In this document: piece by piece, positions 26,879-36,438 of the stretch
Position numbering within the stretch: the first letter of the stretch is position 1
Layout: every line of letters starts with the position of its first letter
DNA from: Massilia sp. H6
Lineage (GTDB): Bacteria; Pseudomonadota; Gammaproteobacteria; Burkholderiales; Burkholderiaceae_D
NCBI RefSeq assembly: GCF_024802625.1
Contig: NZ_CP103371.1
Coordinates: 558,001-622,000 of the forward strand
Direction: 5' to 3'
DNA length: 64,000 nt
Translations under genes and position numbers: made by a program
Notes under the pieces: generated by a model
The model's input: only the letters and a program-made list of their open reading frames with translations
What the model was told of the DNA's origin: nothing
The model's database searches: none

Positions 26879-28513
26879 ATGGAACGCCGTACCTTTCTTA
26901 ATTTCAGCAGCCTGGCACTGGCCGGCACCATGGTTCCGTTCAGCCGGGCGATTGCCGCTGAAGAGCTAATGAGCAGCATGCCGACCGCTGCCAAGAAGGC
27001 GCTCGCCGACGTTGCGCTCAATGCCGCCACCAAGGCCGGCGCCAGTTACGCGGACGTGCGCATCGGTCGCTACCTGAACCAGTTCATCACCACCCGCGAC
27101 CTGAACGTCGAGAACGTGGCCAATACCGAATCGGCCGGCGTCGGCGTGCGCGTGATCGCGGGCGGCGCCTATGGCTTTGCCGCCACATCCGACATGAGCA
27201 GCGACGGCATCGCCAATGCCGCGCGCCAGGCGGTTGCCATCGCCAAGGCCAATGCCAAGCTGCAGCAAGAGCCAGTGCGCCTGGCGCCGGTCAAGGGCGT
27301 GGGCGAAGTGTCGTGGGCCACGCCGATCAAGAAAGACTGGCGCACGGTGCCAATCAAGGAAAAGGCCGACCTGCTGATCGCCGCCAACAAGGCCGGCATG
27401 GACGGCGGCGCGGCCTTCATGAATGCGATGCTGTTCCAGGTGAACCAGCAAAAATACTTCGCTTCCACCGACGGCTCGTACATCGAGCAGGACGTGCACC
27501 GCCTGTGGGCGCCGTTCCAGGCCACCGCAGTGGACAAGGCCACCGGTAAATTCCGCTCGCGTTCGGGCCTGGGCGCGCCGGTCGGCATGGGTTACGAATA
27601 TCTCGACGCGCGTCCCGAGCACAAGATCAAGGCCGCCGGCGGCGTCGCTACCCTGTACACCGACTCGTATGACCTGATCGAAGACGCCAGGGCCGCCGGC
27701 CGCGATGCCAAGATCAAGCTCACCGCGAAATCGGTTGCGCCCGGCAAGTACGACCTGATGCTCTCGCCCGAACACCTGTGGCTGACCATCCACGAAAACG
27801 TCGGACACCCGACCGAACTGGATCGCGTGCTCGGCTACGAAGCCAACTACGCCGGCACCAGCTTTGCCACGCTCGATAAGTGGGAATCCAAGAAATTCAA
27901 GTACGGTAACCCGATCGTGAACCTGTATGCCGACAAGATCACCCCGGGCTCGCTCGGCGCGGTCGGTTACGACGACGAAGGCGTACGGACCAAGAAGTGG
28001 GACATCATCAAGGACGGCATCCTGGTGAACTACCAGGCTACGCGCGACCAGGCCCACATCATCGGCGAGAAGGAATCGCATGGCTGCTCGTATGCCGACA
28101 GCTGGGATTCGGTGCAGTTCCAGCGCATGCCGAACGTCTCGCTGGCGCCCGGAAAGAAGAAGCTGACCCCGGACGAGATGGTCAAGGACATCAAGAAGGG
28201 CATCTATATCGTCGGTGACGGCTCGTTCTCGATCGACCAGCAACGCTACAATTCCCAGTTCGGCGGCCAGCTGTTCTACGAAATCAAGGACGGCAAGATC
28301 GGCCCGATGCTCGAGGACGTCGCCTACCAGGCCAACACCCAGGAATTCTGGAACGCCTGCAGCGCCATCTGCGACGAGCGCGACTGGCGCATGGGCGGCT
28401 CCTTCTTCGACGGCAAGGGTCAGCCGCCGCAGATCAGCATCGTCTCGCACGGCTCCTCCACGGCCCGCTTCAACGGGATCAATGTGATCAATACCGCTCG
28501 CAAGATCGGTTAA
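26879..28513 (+). CDS. TldD-type metalloprotease subunit with Tat signal (copy 1)
   Basis: 544 aa. The N-terminus MERRTFLNFSSLALAGTMV carries a twin-arginine motif (RRTFL) and a hydrophobic stretch ending near AIAAEE, so the folded protein is probably sent across the membrane by Tat. The TldD/PmbA fold follows, with the zinc motif HExxxH at His305, Glu306 and His310 (IHENVGHPTELDR). TldD and TldE in E. coli form a cytoplasmic heterodimeric protease that unfolds and degrades peptides and matures microcin B17. It starts a run of ten same-strand genes, with its TldE partner 13 bp downstream. It looks closely similar to copy 2. Confidence 0.9.
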   Translation: MERRTFLNFSSLALAGTMVPFSRAIAAEELMSSMPTAAKKALADVALNAATKAGASYADVRIGRYLNQFITTRDLNVENVANTESAGVGVRVIAGGAYGFAATSDMSSDGIANAARQAVAIAKANAKLQQEPVRLAPVKGVGEVSWATPIKKDWRTVPIKEKADLLIAANKAGMDGGAAFMNAMLFQVNQQKYFASTDGSYIEQDVHRLWAPFQATAVDKATGKFRSRSGLGAPVGMGYEYLDARPEHKIKAAGGVATLYTDSYDLIEDARAAGRDAKIKLTAKSVAPGKYDLMLSPEHLWLTIHENVGHPTELDRVLGYEANYAGTSFATLDKWESKKFKYGNPIVNLYADKITPGSLGAVGYDDEGVRTKKWDIIKDGILVNYQATRDQAHIIGEKESHGCSYADSWDSVQFQRMPNVSLAPGKKKLTPDEMVKDIKKGIYIVGDGSFSIDQQRYNSQFGGQLFYEIKDGKIGPMLEDVAYQANTQEFWNACSAICDERDWRMGGSFFDGKGQPPQISIVSHGSSTARFNGINVINTARKIG

Positions 28514-28526
28514 GGGGAGGACATTC

Positions 28527-29861
28527 ATGAGCATCCTGACCCACGAACAAACCAAGCGCATCTCCGAGCGCGTCATCTCGCTCTCGAAGGCGGATGAGTG
28601 CATCGTCAGCGTCCAGGGCAGCCGCATCGGCAACATCCGCTTCGCACGCAACGCCGTCTCTACCGCCGGCCTGGCCGACGATACGCAGTTGCAGGTGCAG
28701 GTTGCCTTCGGCAAGCGCCAGGGCAGCGCCACCATCAACGAGTTCGACGACAAGTCGCTCGAGCGCGCCGTGCGCCGTGCCGAAGACCTGGCGCGGCTGG
28801 CGCCGGAGAACCCCGAATTCATGCCGGCGATCGCCAAGACCGGCTACAAGGCCTCGGATACCTTCGTGCAGCGCACTGCCGATATCGACCCGGAATACCG
28901 CGCCCAGGCTGCCGCTTATGCGATGGAGGCCTGCCGCAAGAAGGGCCTGGTCGCAGCCGGTTTCTTCACCGACCGCGCCAGTTTTGAAAGCGTGGCCAAT
29001 TCCAATGGCGTGTTCGGCCACCAGGGGGCGACCTCGCTCGACTTCACCTGCACCGTGCGCACCGAAGATGGCCGCGGTTCGGGCTGGGTCAAGCGCTCGG
29101 CGCGCGACGTCGCCCGTTTCGATCCGCGCGAAGCGGCCGATGTCGCCATCGAAAAGGCCTTGCGTTCGGTCGATGCCAGGGCGCTCGAGCCGGGCCGCTA
29201 CACGGTGGTGATGGAACCGGCCGCTACCAGTGACCTGATCAGCGCCATGCTGGGCGGCTTCAATGCGCGCCTGGCCGACGAGGGCCGCAGCTTCCTGTCC
29301 AAGAAGGGCGGTGCCAACCGGCTGGGCGACAAGCTGTTCGACGGGCAGGTCAATATCTGGACCGACCCCTGGAACGAGGACGTGCCGGTGCTCCCGTGGG
29401 ACAACGGCATGATGCCGCGCGAACGCGTACAGCTGGTCAAGGATGGCCGCATCAATGCGCTGAACTATTCGCGTTTCTGGGGCAAGCAGAAGGACCAGCG
29501 CGCGATCGGCACCGCCGGCAACATCATCATGGCCGGCACCGACAAGTCCACGGCAGAGCTGATCGCCAGCACCAAGAAGGGCGTGCTGGTGACCCGTACC
29601 TGGTATATCCGCATGGTCGACCCGCAATCGGTACTGCTGACCGGCCTGACGCGCGATGGCACCTTCTACATCGAGAACGGCAAGATCAAGCACCCGATCA
29701 AGAACTTCCGCTTCAACGAGAGTCCGGTGACGATGCTTAACAATATCGAAGAAATCGGCAAGCCGGTCGTGATCGGCGGCGACGAGGCGAATTACTCGAT
29801 GCTGATCCCGTCGATGAAGATTCGCGATTTCAACTTCACGTCGCTGTCGGACGCGGTGTGA
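28527..29861 (+). CDS. TldE/PmbA-type partner subunit (copy 1)
   Basis: 444 aa. It has the TldD/PmbA fold (IRFARNAVSTAG near the N-terminus, ENPEFMP, RTEDGRGSGWVKRSA) but no HExxxH zinc motif, as expected of the non-catalytic TldE half. A strong GGGGAGGA site precedes the ATG. It has no signal peptide or twin-arginine motif, although its partner does. If the pair is active in the periplasm, it must be carried out with the TldD subunit. It follows tldD copy 1 by 13 bp and precedes a hairpin and copy 2. Confidence 0.88.
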   Translation: MSILTHEQTKRISERVISLSKADECIVSVQGSRIGNIRFARNAVSTAGLADDTQLQVQVAFGKRQGSATINEFDDKSLERAVRRAEDLARLAPENPEFMPAIAKTGYKASDTFVQRTADIDPEYRAQAAAYAMEACRKKGLVAAGFFTDRASFESVANSNGVFGHQGATSLDFTCTVRTEDGRGSGWVKRSARDVARFDPREAADVAIEKALRSVDARALEPGRYTVVMEPAATSDLISAMLGGFNARLADEGRSFLSKKGGANRLGDKLFDGQVNIWTDPWNEDVPVLPWDNGMMPRERVQLVKDGRINALNYSRFWGKQKDQRAIGTAGNIIMAGTDKSTAELIASTKKGVLVTRTWYIRMVDPQSVLLTGLTRDGTFYIENGKIKHPIKNFRFNESPVTMLNNIEEIGKPVVIGGDEANYSMLIPSMKIRDFNFTSLSDAV

Positions 29862-29878
29862 ACGCTCACTGAATCATC

Positions 29879-29903
29879 GCGTGGGCGGCAGCGCCTCCCA
29901 CGC
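29879..29903 (+). repeat. Hairpin between the two TldD/TldE pairs
   Basis: GCGTGGG (29879-29885) pairs with CCCACGC (29897-29903), and GGC with GCC inside. It lies in the 64-bp gap between pair 1 and pair 2. No T run follows, so it may stabilise or process the mRNA rather than end it. Confidence 0.45.
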
Positions 29904-29925
29904 ACCACCGAATCGGAAACCCAAG

Positions 29926-31563
29926 ATGGAACGTCGACAATTTCTCCACATCGGCGCCGGTACTGCCGGCGCCATGCTCATTCCGGTCTTTGGCCACGCC
30001 ATCGCCGCCGATGAGCTCATGAAGCCGCTGGCCGCCAGCGCCAAGAAGGTGTTGGCCGATACCGCGCTCAACGCCGCCACCCAGGCCGGCGCGTCGTATT
30101 GCGACGTACGCATCGGGCGCTATCTGAACCAGTTCATCATCACCCGCGACCTGAACGTCGAGAACATCAGCAACACCGAATCGAGCGGCGTCGGGGTTCG
30201 TGTGATCGCCGGCGGCGCCTACGGTTTCGCATCGACCAACGACATGACGCCGGACGGCATCGCCAATGCGGCGCGCCAGGCCGTGGCGATCGCCAAGGCC
30301 AATGCCAAGCTGCAGCGTGAGCCGGTACGCCTGGCGCCGCTCAAGGGCGTCGGCGAGGTGGCCTGGGCCACGCCGTTCAAGCAGGACTGGCGCAGCATCC
30401 CGGTCAAGCAGAAGGCCGACATGCTGATCGCCGCCAACAAGGCGGGCATGGACGCGGGCGCGAGCTTCATGACCGCCTCGCTGTTCCAGATCAACCAGCA
30501 GAAATACTTCGCCTCCACCGACGGCTCCTACATCGACCAGGACATCCACCGCCTGTGGGCGCCGATCAATGCGACGGCGGTCGACAAGGCCAGCGGCAAG
30601 TTCCGCTCGCGCGCGGGCCTGAGTTCGCCGGTGTCGATGGGCTACGAGTACTTCGACGCCAAGGCCGGCGACAAGGTGCGGGCCGCGGGCGGCGTGACCA
30701 CGCTGTATAAAAATTCCTATGACATCGTCGAGGATGCCAGGCTGGCCGGCATGCAGGCACGCCAGAAGCTGTCGGCCAAATCGGTCGAGCCGGGCAAGTA
30801 CGACCTGGTGCTCAGCCCCGAGCACCTGTTCCTGACCATCCATGAAAACGTCGGCCATCCGACCGAACTGGATCGCGTGCTCGGCTACGAAGCCAATTAT
30901 GCCGGCACCAGCTTCGTCGGCCTGGACAAATGGGAATCGAAGAAATTCAAGTACGGCTCCGAGCGCGTGAACTTCGTGGCGGACCGCACCACCCCGGGCT
31001 CACTGGGCCTGATCGGCTATGACGACGAAGGCGTGCGCGCCAAGAAATGGGACATCATCCGCAATGGCATCCTGGTGAACTACCAGGCCACGCGCGACCA
31101 GGCCCACATCATTGGCGAGAACGAATCGCACGGCTGCTCCTACGCCGACAGCTGGAGCACGATCCAGTTCCAGCGCATGCCGAACGTGTCGCTCGAACCG
31201 GGCAAGGCCAGGCTCACTCCGGATGAGATGGTCAAGGATGTCAAGAAGGGCATCTATATCCTGGGCCGCGGCTCCTACTCGATCGACCAGCAGCGCTACA
31301 ATTCCCAGTTCGGCGGCACGCTGTTCTACGAGATCAAGAACGGCAAGATCACTGGTCCGCTGGAAGACGTGGCCTACCAGACCAACACCCAGGAGTTCTG
31401 GAACGCCTGCAGCGCCATCTGCGACGAGCGCGATTGGCGCATGGGCGGCTCGTTCTTCGACGGCAAAGGCCAGCCGAGCCAGGTGAGCGCAGTCTCGCAC
31501 GGCTCAAGCACCACGCGCTTCAATGGCATCAACGTCATCAACACCGCACGCAAGATCGGTTGA
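29926..31563 (+). CDS. TldD-type metalloprotease subunit with Tat signal (copy 2)
   Basis: 545 aa from ATG 29926, chosen because MERRQFLHIGAGTAGAMLI begins a twin-arginine signal (RRQFL); an in-frame GTG upstream would bury it. The zinc site is His306, Glu307 and His311 in IHENVGHPTELDR. Long blocks match copy 1, for example IGRYLNQFI, QKYFASTDGSYI and ACSAICDERDWRMGGSFFDG, so this is a tandem duplicate. Differences are spread along the protein, so the duplication is not recent and both copies appear kept under selection. Its TldE partner follows 14 bp downstream. Confidence 0.9.
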   Translation: MERRQFLHIGAGTAGAMLIPVFGHAIAADELMKPLAASAKKVLADTALNAATQAGASYCDVRIGRYLNQFIITRDLNVENISNTESSGVGVRVIAGGAYGFASTNDMTPDGIANAARQAVAIAKANAKLQREPVRLAPLKGVGEVAWATPFKQDWRSIPVKQKADMLIAANKAGMDAGASFMTASLFQINQQKYFASTDGSYIDQDIHRLWAPINATAVDKASGKFRSRAGLSSPVSMGYEYFDAKAGDKVRAAGGVTTLYKNSYDIVEDARLAGMQARQKLSAKSVEPGKYDLVLSPEHLFLTIHENVGHPTELDRVLGYEANYAGTSFVGLDKWESKKFKYGSERVNFVADRTTPGSLGLIGYDDEGVRAKKWDIIRNGILVNYQATRDQAHIIGENESHGCSYADSWSTIQFQRMPNVSLEPGKARLTPDEMVKDVKKGIYILGRGSYSIDQQRYNSQFGGTLFYEIKNGKITGPLEDVAYQTNTQEFWNACSAICDERDWRMGGSFFDGKGQPSQVSAVSHGSSTTRFNGINVINTARKIG

Positions 31564-31577
31564 AGGGGAGACAACAC

Positions 31578-32915
31578 ATGAAACAGCTGAACCAGGAACA
31601 AGCAAAACGCATCACCGACCGCGTGATCGCCTTCTCGAAGGCCGACGAGTGCAACGTGTCGATTCAGGGCAACCGCACCGGTAACATCCGCTTCGCGCGC
31701 AACGGCGTATCGACCGCTGGCCTGACCGAAGACATGCAGCTGGCCGTGCGCGTTGCCTTTGGCAAGCGCGTGGGCACGGCCGTGGTCAACGAGTTCGACG
31801 ACAAGTCGCTGGAAAAAGCGGTACGCCGCGCCGAGGAGCTGGCGCGCCTGGCCCCGGAAAATCCAGAATTCGTTCCCAGCGTAAGCAAGCAGGACTACCT
31901 CGCCACCCAGACCTTCATGGCGTCGACCGCTGCCATCGATCCGGACTACCGCGCCGAAGTGGCTGCCGCCGCCATTGGCGCTGCGCGCGCCAGGAAGCTG
32001 GTCACGGCCGGCTTCTTCACCGACAACAACAGATTTTCCTGCATCGCCAACTCGAAGGGCGTGTTCGGCTTCCAGGAATTCACCGACCTGTCGTTCACCT
32101 GTACCGCGCGCACCGAAGACGGCCGCGGATCGGGTTGGGTGACCCGCTCGGCGGTCGATGCGCGCCGCTTCAATGCGCGCGAAGCGGCCGACATCGCGAT
32201 CGACAAGGCACTGCGCTCGATGGACGCCAAGGCGCTCGAGCCGGGCCGCTACACGGTGATCCTGGAGCCGGCGGCGACCTCGGAAATTTTGGGCAACATG
32301 TTCAGCTCTCTTGGTGCACGGGCGGCCGACGAAGGCCGCAGCTTCCTGGCCAAGAAGGGCGGCGGCAACCGCCTGGGCGAGAAACTGTTCGACGAACAGG
32401 TCAATATCTGGGCTGACCCGTGGAACCCGGACGTGCCGGTCGCTCCGTGGGATGACGACACCATGCTGGCCCGCAAGCGCACCGACATCGTCAAGAACGG
32501 CCGCATCGCCTCGCTCGACTATTCGCCCTACTGGGCGCAAAAGACCGGCAAGCAGGCCACCGCTGGCCATGGCAACATGATCATGGCCGGCGGCAGCAAG
32601 TCGCTGGAAGAGCTCATTGCCGGCACCAAGAAGGGCATCGTGGTTACCCGCACCTGGTATATCCGCATGGTCGATCCGCAGTCGCTGCTGATCACGGGCC
32701 TGACCCGCGACGGCACCTTCTATGTCGAAAACGGCAAGATCAAGCATCCGGTGAAGAACTTCCGCTTCAACGAGAGCCCGGTCACGATCCTCAACAACAT
32801 CGACGAACTGGGCAAGCCCGAAGTCATCGGTGGCGACGAGTCGCCGTTCCAGATGGTGCTGCCGCCGATGAAGGTGCGCGACTTTAACTTCACCTCCTTG
32901 TCCGACGCGGTGTAA
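31578..32915 (+). CDS. TldE/PmbA-type partner subunit (copy 2)
   Basis: 445 aa from ATG 31578, which has AGGGGAG 7 bases upstream. It is collinear with copy 1 (IRFARNGVSTAG, APENPEFVPS, TEDGRGSGWVTRSAVD, DFNFTSLSDAV at the C-terminus) and also lacks a zinc motif and a signal peptide. It lies 14 bp after tldD copy 2 and 18 bp before the DUF4159 gene, which ties the protease pairs to the MoxR/VWA genes that follow. Its natural partner may be either TldD copy. Confidence 0.88.
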   Translation: MKQLNQEQAKRITDRVIAFSKADECNVSIQGNRTGNIRFARNGVSTAGLTEDMQLAVRVAFGKRVGTAVVNEFDDKSLEKAVRRAEELARLAPENPEFVPSVSKQDYLATQTFMASTAAIDPDYRAEVAAAAIGAARARKLVTAGFFTDNNRFSCIANSKGVFGFQEFTDLSFTCTARTEDGRGSGWVTRSAVDARRFNAREAADIAIDKALRSMDAKALEPGRYTVILEPAATSEILGNMFSSLGARAADEGRSFLAKKGGGNRLGEKLFDEQVNIWADPWNPDVPVAPWDDDTMLARKRTDIVKNGRIASLDYSPYWAQKTGKQATAGHGNMIMAGGSKSLEELIAGTKKGIVVTRTWYIRMVDPQSLLITGLTRDGTFYVENGKIKHPVKNFRFNESPVTILNNIDELGKPEVIGGDESPFQMVLPPMKVRDFNFTSLSDAV

Positions 32916-32933
32916 GTCGATGGACCGCGGCTG

Positions 32934-33554
32934 ATGGCGAACTTCGATTTCTACTTCACGCGCCTGATGTACGAGTCGGGCGACTGGGACGTGGATATCC
33001 GTATGCCCAGCAACGTGCTGAACTCGCTGGTCGAGTACACCACCTTGCGGGTCGATCCGGTCGAGCGCATGGTCGCGCTGTCGGATCCGGCGATGCTGCA
33101 GGCGCCGTTCTGCTATCTGGCGGGGCACAAGCTGGTCCAGTTCACCCCAAGCGAGCGGCGCAACCTCGAGCGCTACGTGCGCGGCGGCGGCTTTGTTTTC
33201 GTGGACGACTGCAACCATGACATCGACGGCCTGTTCGCCAAGTCGTTCGAGTCCGAGATGACGAAGATCTTCGGCGCGTCGGCGCTCAAGAAGATCCCGA
33301 ATACGCATCGGCTGTATTCGAGTTTCTTCAAGTTCGACGGGCCGCCGACCACCGGGGGCGAACTCAATGGCTGGGGCGACGACCTGGTGCACGAATACCT
33401 GAAGGCGATCGAATTCGGCGGGCGCGTGCGCCTGCTCTATTCGAACAAGGACTACGGCTGCGAGTGGGACTACGATTTCCGCAACAAGCGGTTCCTCGCG
33501 GTCGACAACACCCGCTTCGCGGTCAATATCATTCAATACGCGTTGGGAGCTTGA
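32934..33554 (+). CDS. DUF4159 domain protein
   Basis: 206 aa. It starts MANFDFYFTRLMYESGDW and holds GGGFVFVDDCNHDIDGLF and YSNKDYGCEWDY, patterns of DUF4159, which has a glutamine-amidotransferase-like flavodoxin fold without a clear active site. No signal peptide or membrane segment. DUF4159 genes often sit beside MoxR/DUF58/BatA genes, as here (3-bp gap to moxR). The function is unknown; a regulatory or assembly role with the MoxR ATPase is a guess. Confidence 0.8.
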   Translation: MANFDFYFTRLMYESGDWDVDIRMPSNVLNSLVEYTTLRVDPVERMVALSDPAMLQAPFCYLAGHKLVQFTPSERRNLERYVRGGGFVFVDDCNHDIDGLFAKSFESEMTKIFGASALKKIPNTHRLYSSFFKFDGPPTTGGELNGWGDDLVHEYLKAIEFGGRVRLLYSNKDYGCEWDYDFRNKRFLAVDNTRFAVNIIQYALGA

Positions 33555-33557
33555 ACA

Positions 33558-34562
<1,005 letters not shown>

Positions 34563-34564
34563 CC

Positions 34565-35470
34565 TTGTCGCTGGCGAAGACCGCGCTGATCGCGCACACG
34601 CAAAACCTCAATCTCGTGATTCGCCATGTGCTGGCGGGCCTCGGACATGGCGTCCATGCCGGGCGCGAGCGCGGAGCGGGTGTCGAATTCTCGGAATACC
34701 GGGCCTATGCCCCCGGCGACGAGTGGCGCCGCGTCGACTGGAAGCTGCTGGCGCGCGCCGACCGCTATTACGTGCGCGAGGCCGAACGCGACAGCCACGT
34801 GGCGGTGTGGCTGGTGCTCGACGCCAGCGCCTCGATGCTCGAGCCGAGCCGCCATGTGGATGGCATCGACAAGCTGACCTATGCGCGCATCGTGCTCGGC
34901 TGCATAGCGGCCATCGCGCAGCGCCAGGGCGACGCCTTCGGGCTGCTGATCCTGAATAATGGCAAGCCAGAATTCACGCCGGCGCTGCGCGGCCCGCGCC
35001 ACCTGCAGCGGGTGCTGCTCCAGCTCAGCCGCGTGGAGCCGGCCGGCGCGCTGCCCGATGCCGAGACCCTGCGCGCCAGCTTGCATTTCGCGCAGGCCCC
35101 GAGCGTTGTCTACGCCATCAGCGACCTGCTCGACTGGCCGTCGCCGCTGTCGCAAGCCTTGCTGCGCCTGCGCGGCATGCGCCACGACGTGCGCCTGCTC
35201 TGCCTGCAGACCCAGGCCGAAGTCGAGGCCAGCTTTTCGTCGACGCCGGCCTACCGCGACCCCGAGCAGGGCAGCGGTGTGTTCCGCTTCGGCGCCGACC
35301 TGCAAGACGGCTACCGCCGCAACCGCGAGGCGCACTTCGCGCAGGTCGCGGCGCAATGCCGCAAGAGCGACATCCCGCTGGTCGAGGCGCGCATCGAACA
35401 GGCCCCGGGCGAGGTCCTGCGCCGCATGCTGAGTCCATCATCCCTGCGGCGTTCGGGGAGCCGCCGGTGA
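34565..35470 (+). CDS. DUF58 (VWA-like) protein
   Basis: 301 aa from a TTG start 2 bp after the moxR stop; no in-frame ATG or GTG would keep the N-terminal domain. The DUF58 signature GDEWRRVDWKLLARAD is at about residues 51-66, and a MIDAS-like metal site is at Asp86-A-Ser88-A-Ser90 (LVLDASASM). DUF58 proteins partner with MoxR ATPases. No membrane segment is seen. The stop overlaps the GTG start of the BatA-like gene (GTGA), so the two are translationally coupled. Confidence 0.9.
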   Translation: MSLAKTALIAHTQNLNLVIRHVLAGLGHGVHAGRERGAGVEFSEYRAYAPGDEWRRVDWKLLARADRYYVREAERDSHVAVWLVLDASASMLEPSRHVDGIDKLTYARIVLGCIAAIAQRQGDAFGLLILNNGKPEFTPALRGPRHLQRVLLQLSRVEPAGALPDAETLRASLHFAQAPSVVYAISDLLDWPSPLSQALLRLRGMRHDVRLLCLQTQAEVEASFSSTPAYRDPEQGSGVFRFGADLQDGYRRNREAHFAQVAAQCRKSDIPLVEARIEQAPGEVLRRMLSPSSLRRSGSRR

Positions 35471-36438
35471 ATGCGCTCTGGTGGTTGGCATTGCCGATCC
35501 TGCTGCTGCCGCTCTGGTGGCATCGCCGCAAGCGCGAGCAGCGCCAGACCGAGCTGCTCGCCAGCGCGCGCTTCTTGCCGCGCGCCGAGCCGCGCCAGAC
35601 CCGCGCTTGGCGCTGGAACGATCCCATTCTCTTGCTGCTGCGCTGCCTGCTGCTGGCCTGTGCGATTGCCTGGCTGGCCGATCCAGTTGTGCCATGGCGC
35701 GGCGACACCGTCATCGTTGCCAGCGGCACCGACCCTGGCTGGACCGAGCGCCAGGTGGGGCAGGCCGGTATGGCGCAAGCCGAGCGCGTCATGCTGCCCG
35801 GCGCGCAGGCCGTTGCCTGGCTGCGCACGCACGAGCGCGAATGGCGCCCCGAAGCGCGGCTGCTGGTGCTGGGCGATATCCCGATGCCGGCCCTGAGCCC
35901 GCAGTTCAGTCGCCAGGTCGAGCTGCGCACGCTGGCGCGGCCGGCGCCCCGGGCCGAGCGCCACGTCTACATTGCCAGCGATCGTCCCGAGCAGTGGCGT
36001 CGCGTGTTCGCCGCCGGCGCCGTCATGATCGACGATACGCCCGGCGCCAAGACCGGCTTGATTGTCTGGGACCGCGCCGAGGCGCCGCCGCCGGCGCTGC
36101 GCGCGCCCCTGTGGCTGGTCGTCAATCGCGCCGCTTTCCCCGCCCTGCGCACTGCCGCGCGGCTGGGCGAACTGCACTATGCGGACAGTCCACGCGGGCG
36201 CCTATGGCATTCGGCAGCCTGGCCGCCAACAAGCCCCGATGCCGCACGCACGCTGCTGGACGACTGGCAGCGCCTGCACGCGGGACCGCCTGCCTATACG
36301 ATGCCGTCGCGCGTCATCGCGGCTTCGCCCACGGCGCGTGTGCTCGAGGCGAGCGGCGCGCTGCGCGACATCCTGATGGCCGTGCTGGTGGCCCTGTTTG
36401 TATTCGAAAGGATGCTCACGCATGCAAGAAAGCGCTGA
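35467..36438 (+). CDS. BatA-like membrane protein (aerotolerance regulator N-terminal domain)
   Basis: 323 aa from GTG 35467, which overlaps the DUF58 stop. It begins NALWWLALPILLLPLWWHRRKR, a membrane segment, then a second one near residues 55-70 (ILLLLRCLLLACAIAWLAD), as in the N-terminal BatA/PF07584 domain. The middle part is probably periplasmic, and a third membrane segment lies near the C-terminus (ILMAVLVALFVFERM). It lacks an obvious MIDAS motif, so it is a shortened BatA relative. The end overlaps the next gene by 17 bp. Confidence 0.83.
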   Translation: MNALWWLALPILLLPLWWHRRKREQRQTELLASARFLPRAEPRQTRAWRWNDPILLLLRCLLLACAIAWLADPVVPWRGDTVIVASGTDPGWTERQVGQAGMAQAERVMLPGAQAVAWLRTHEREWRPEARLLVLGDIPMPALSPQFSRQVELRTLARPAPRAERHVYIASDRPEQWRRVFAAGAVMIDDTPGAKTGLIVWDRAEAPPPALRAPLWLVVNRAAFPALRTAARLGELHYADSPRGRLWHSAAWPPTSPDAARTLLDDWQRLHAGPPAYTMPSRVIAASPTARVLEASGALRDILMAVLVALFVFERMLTHARKR

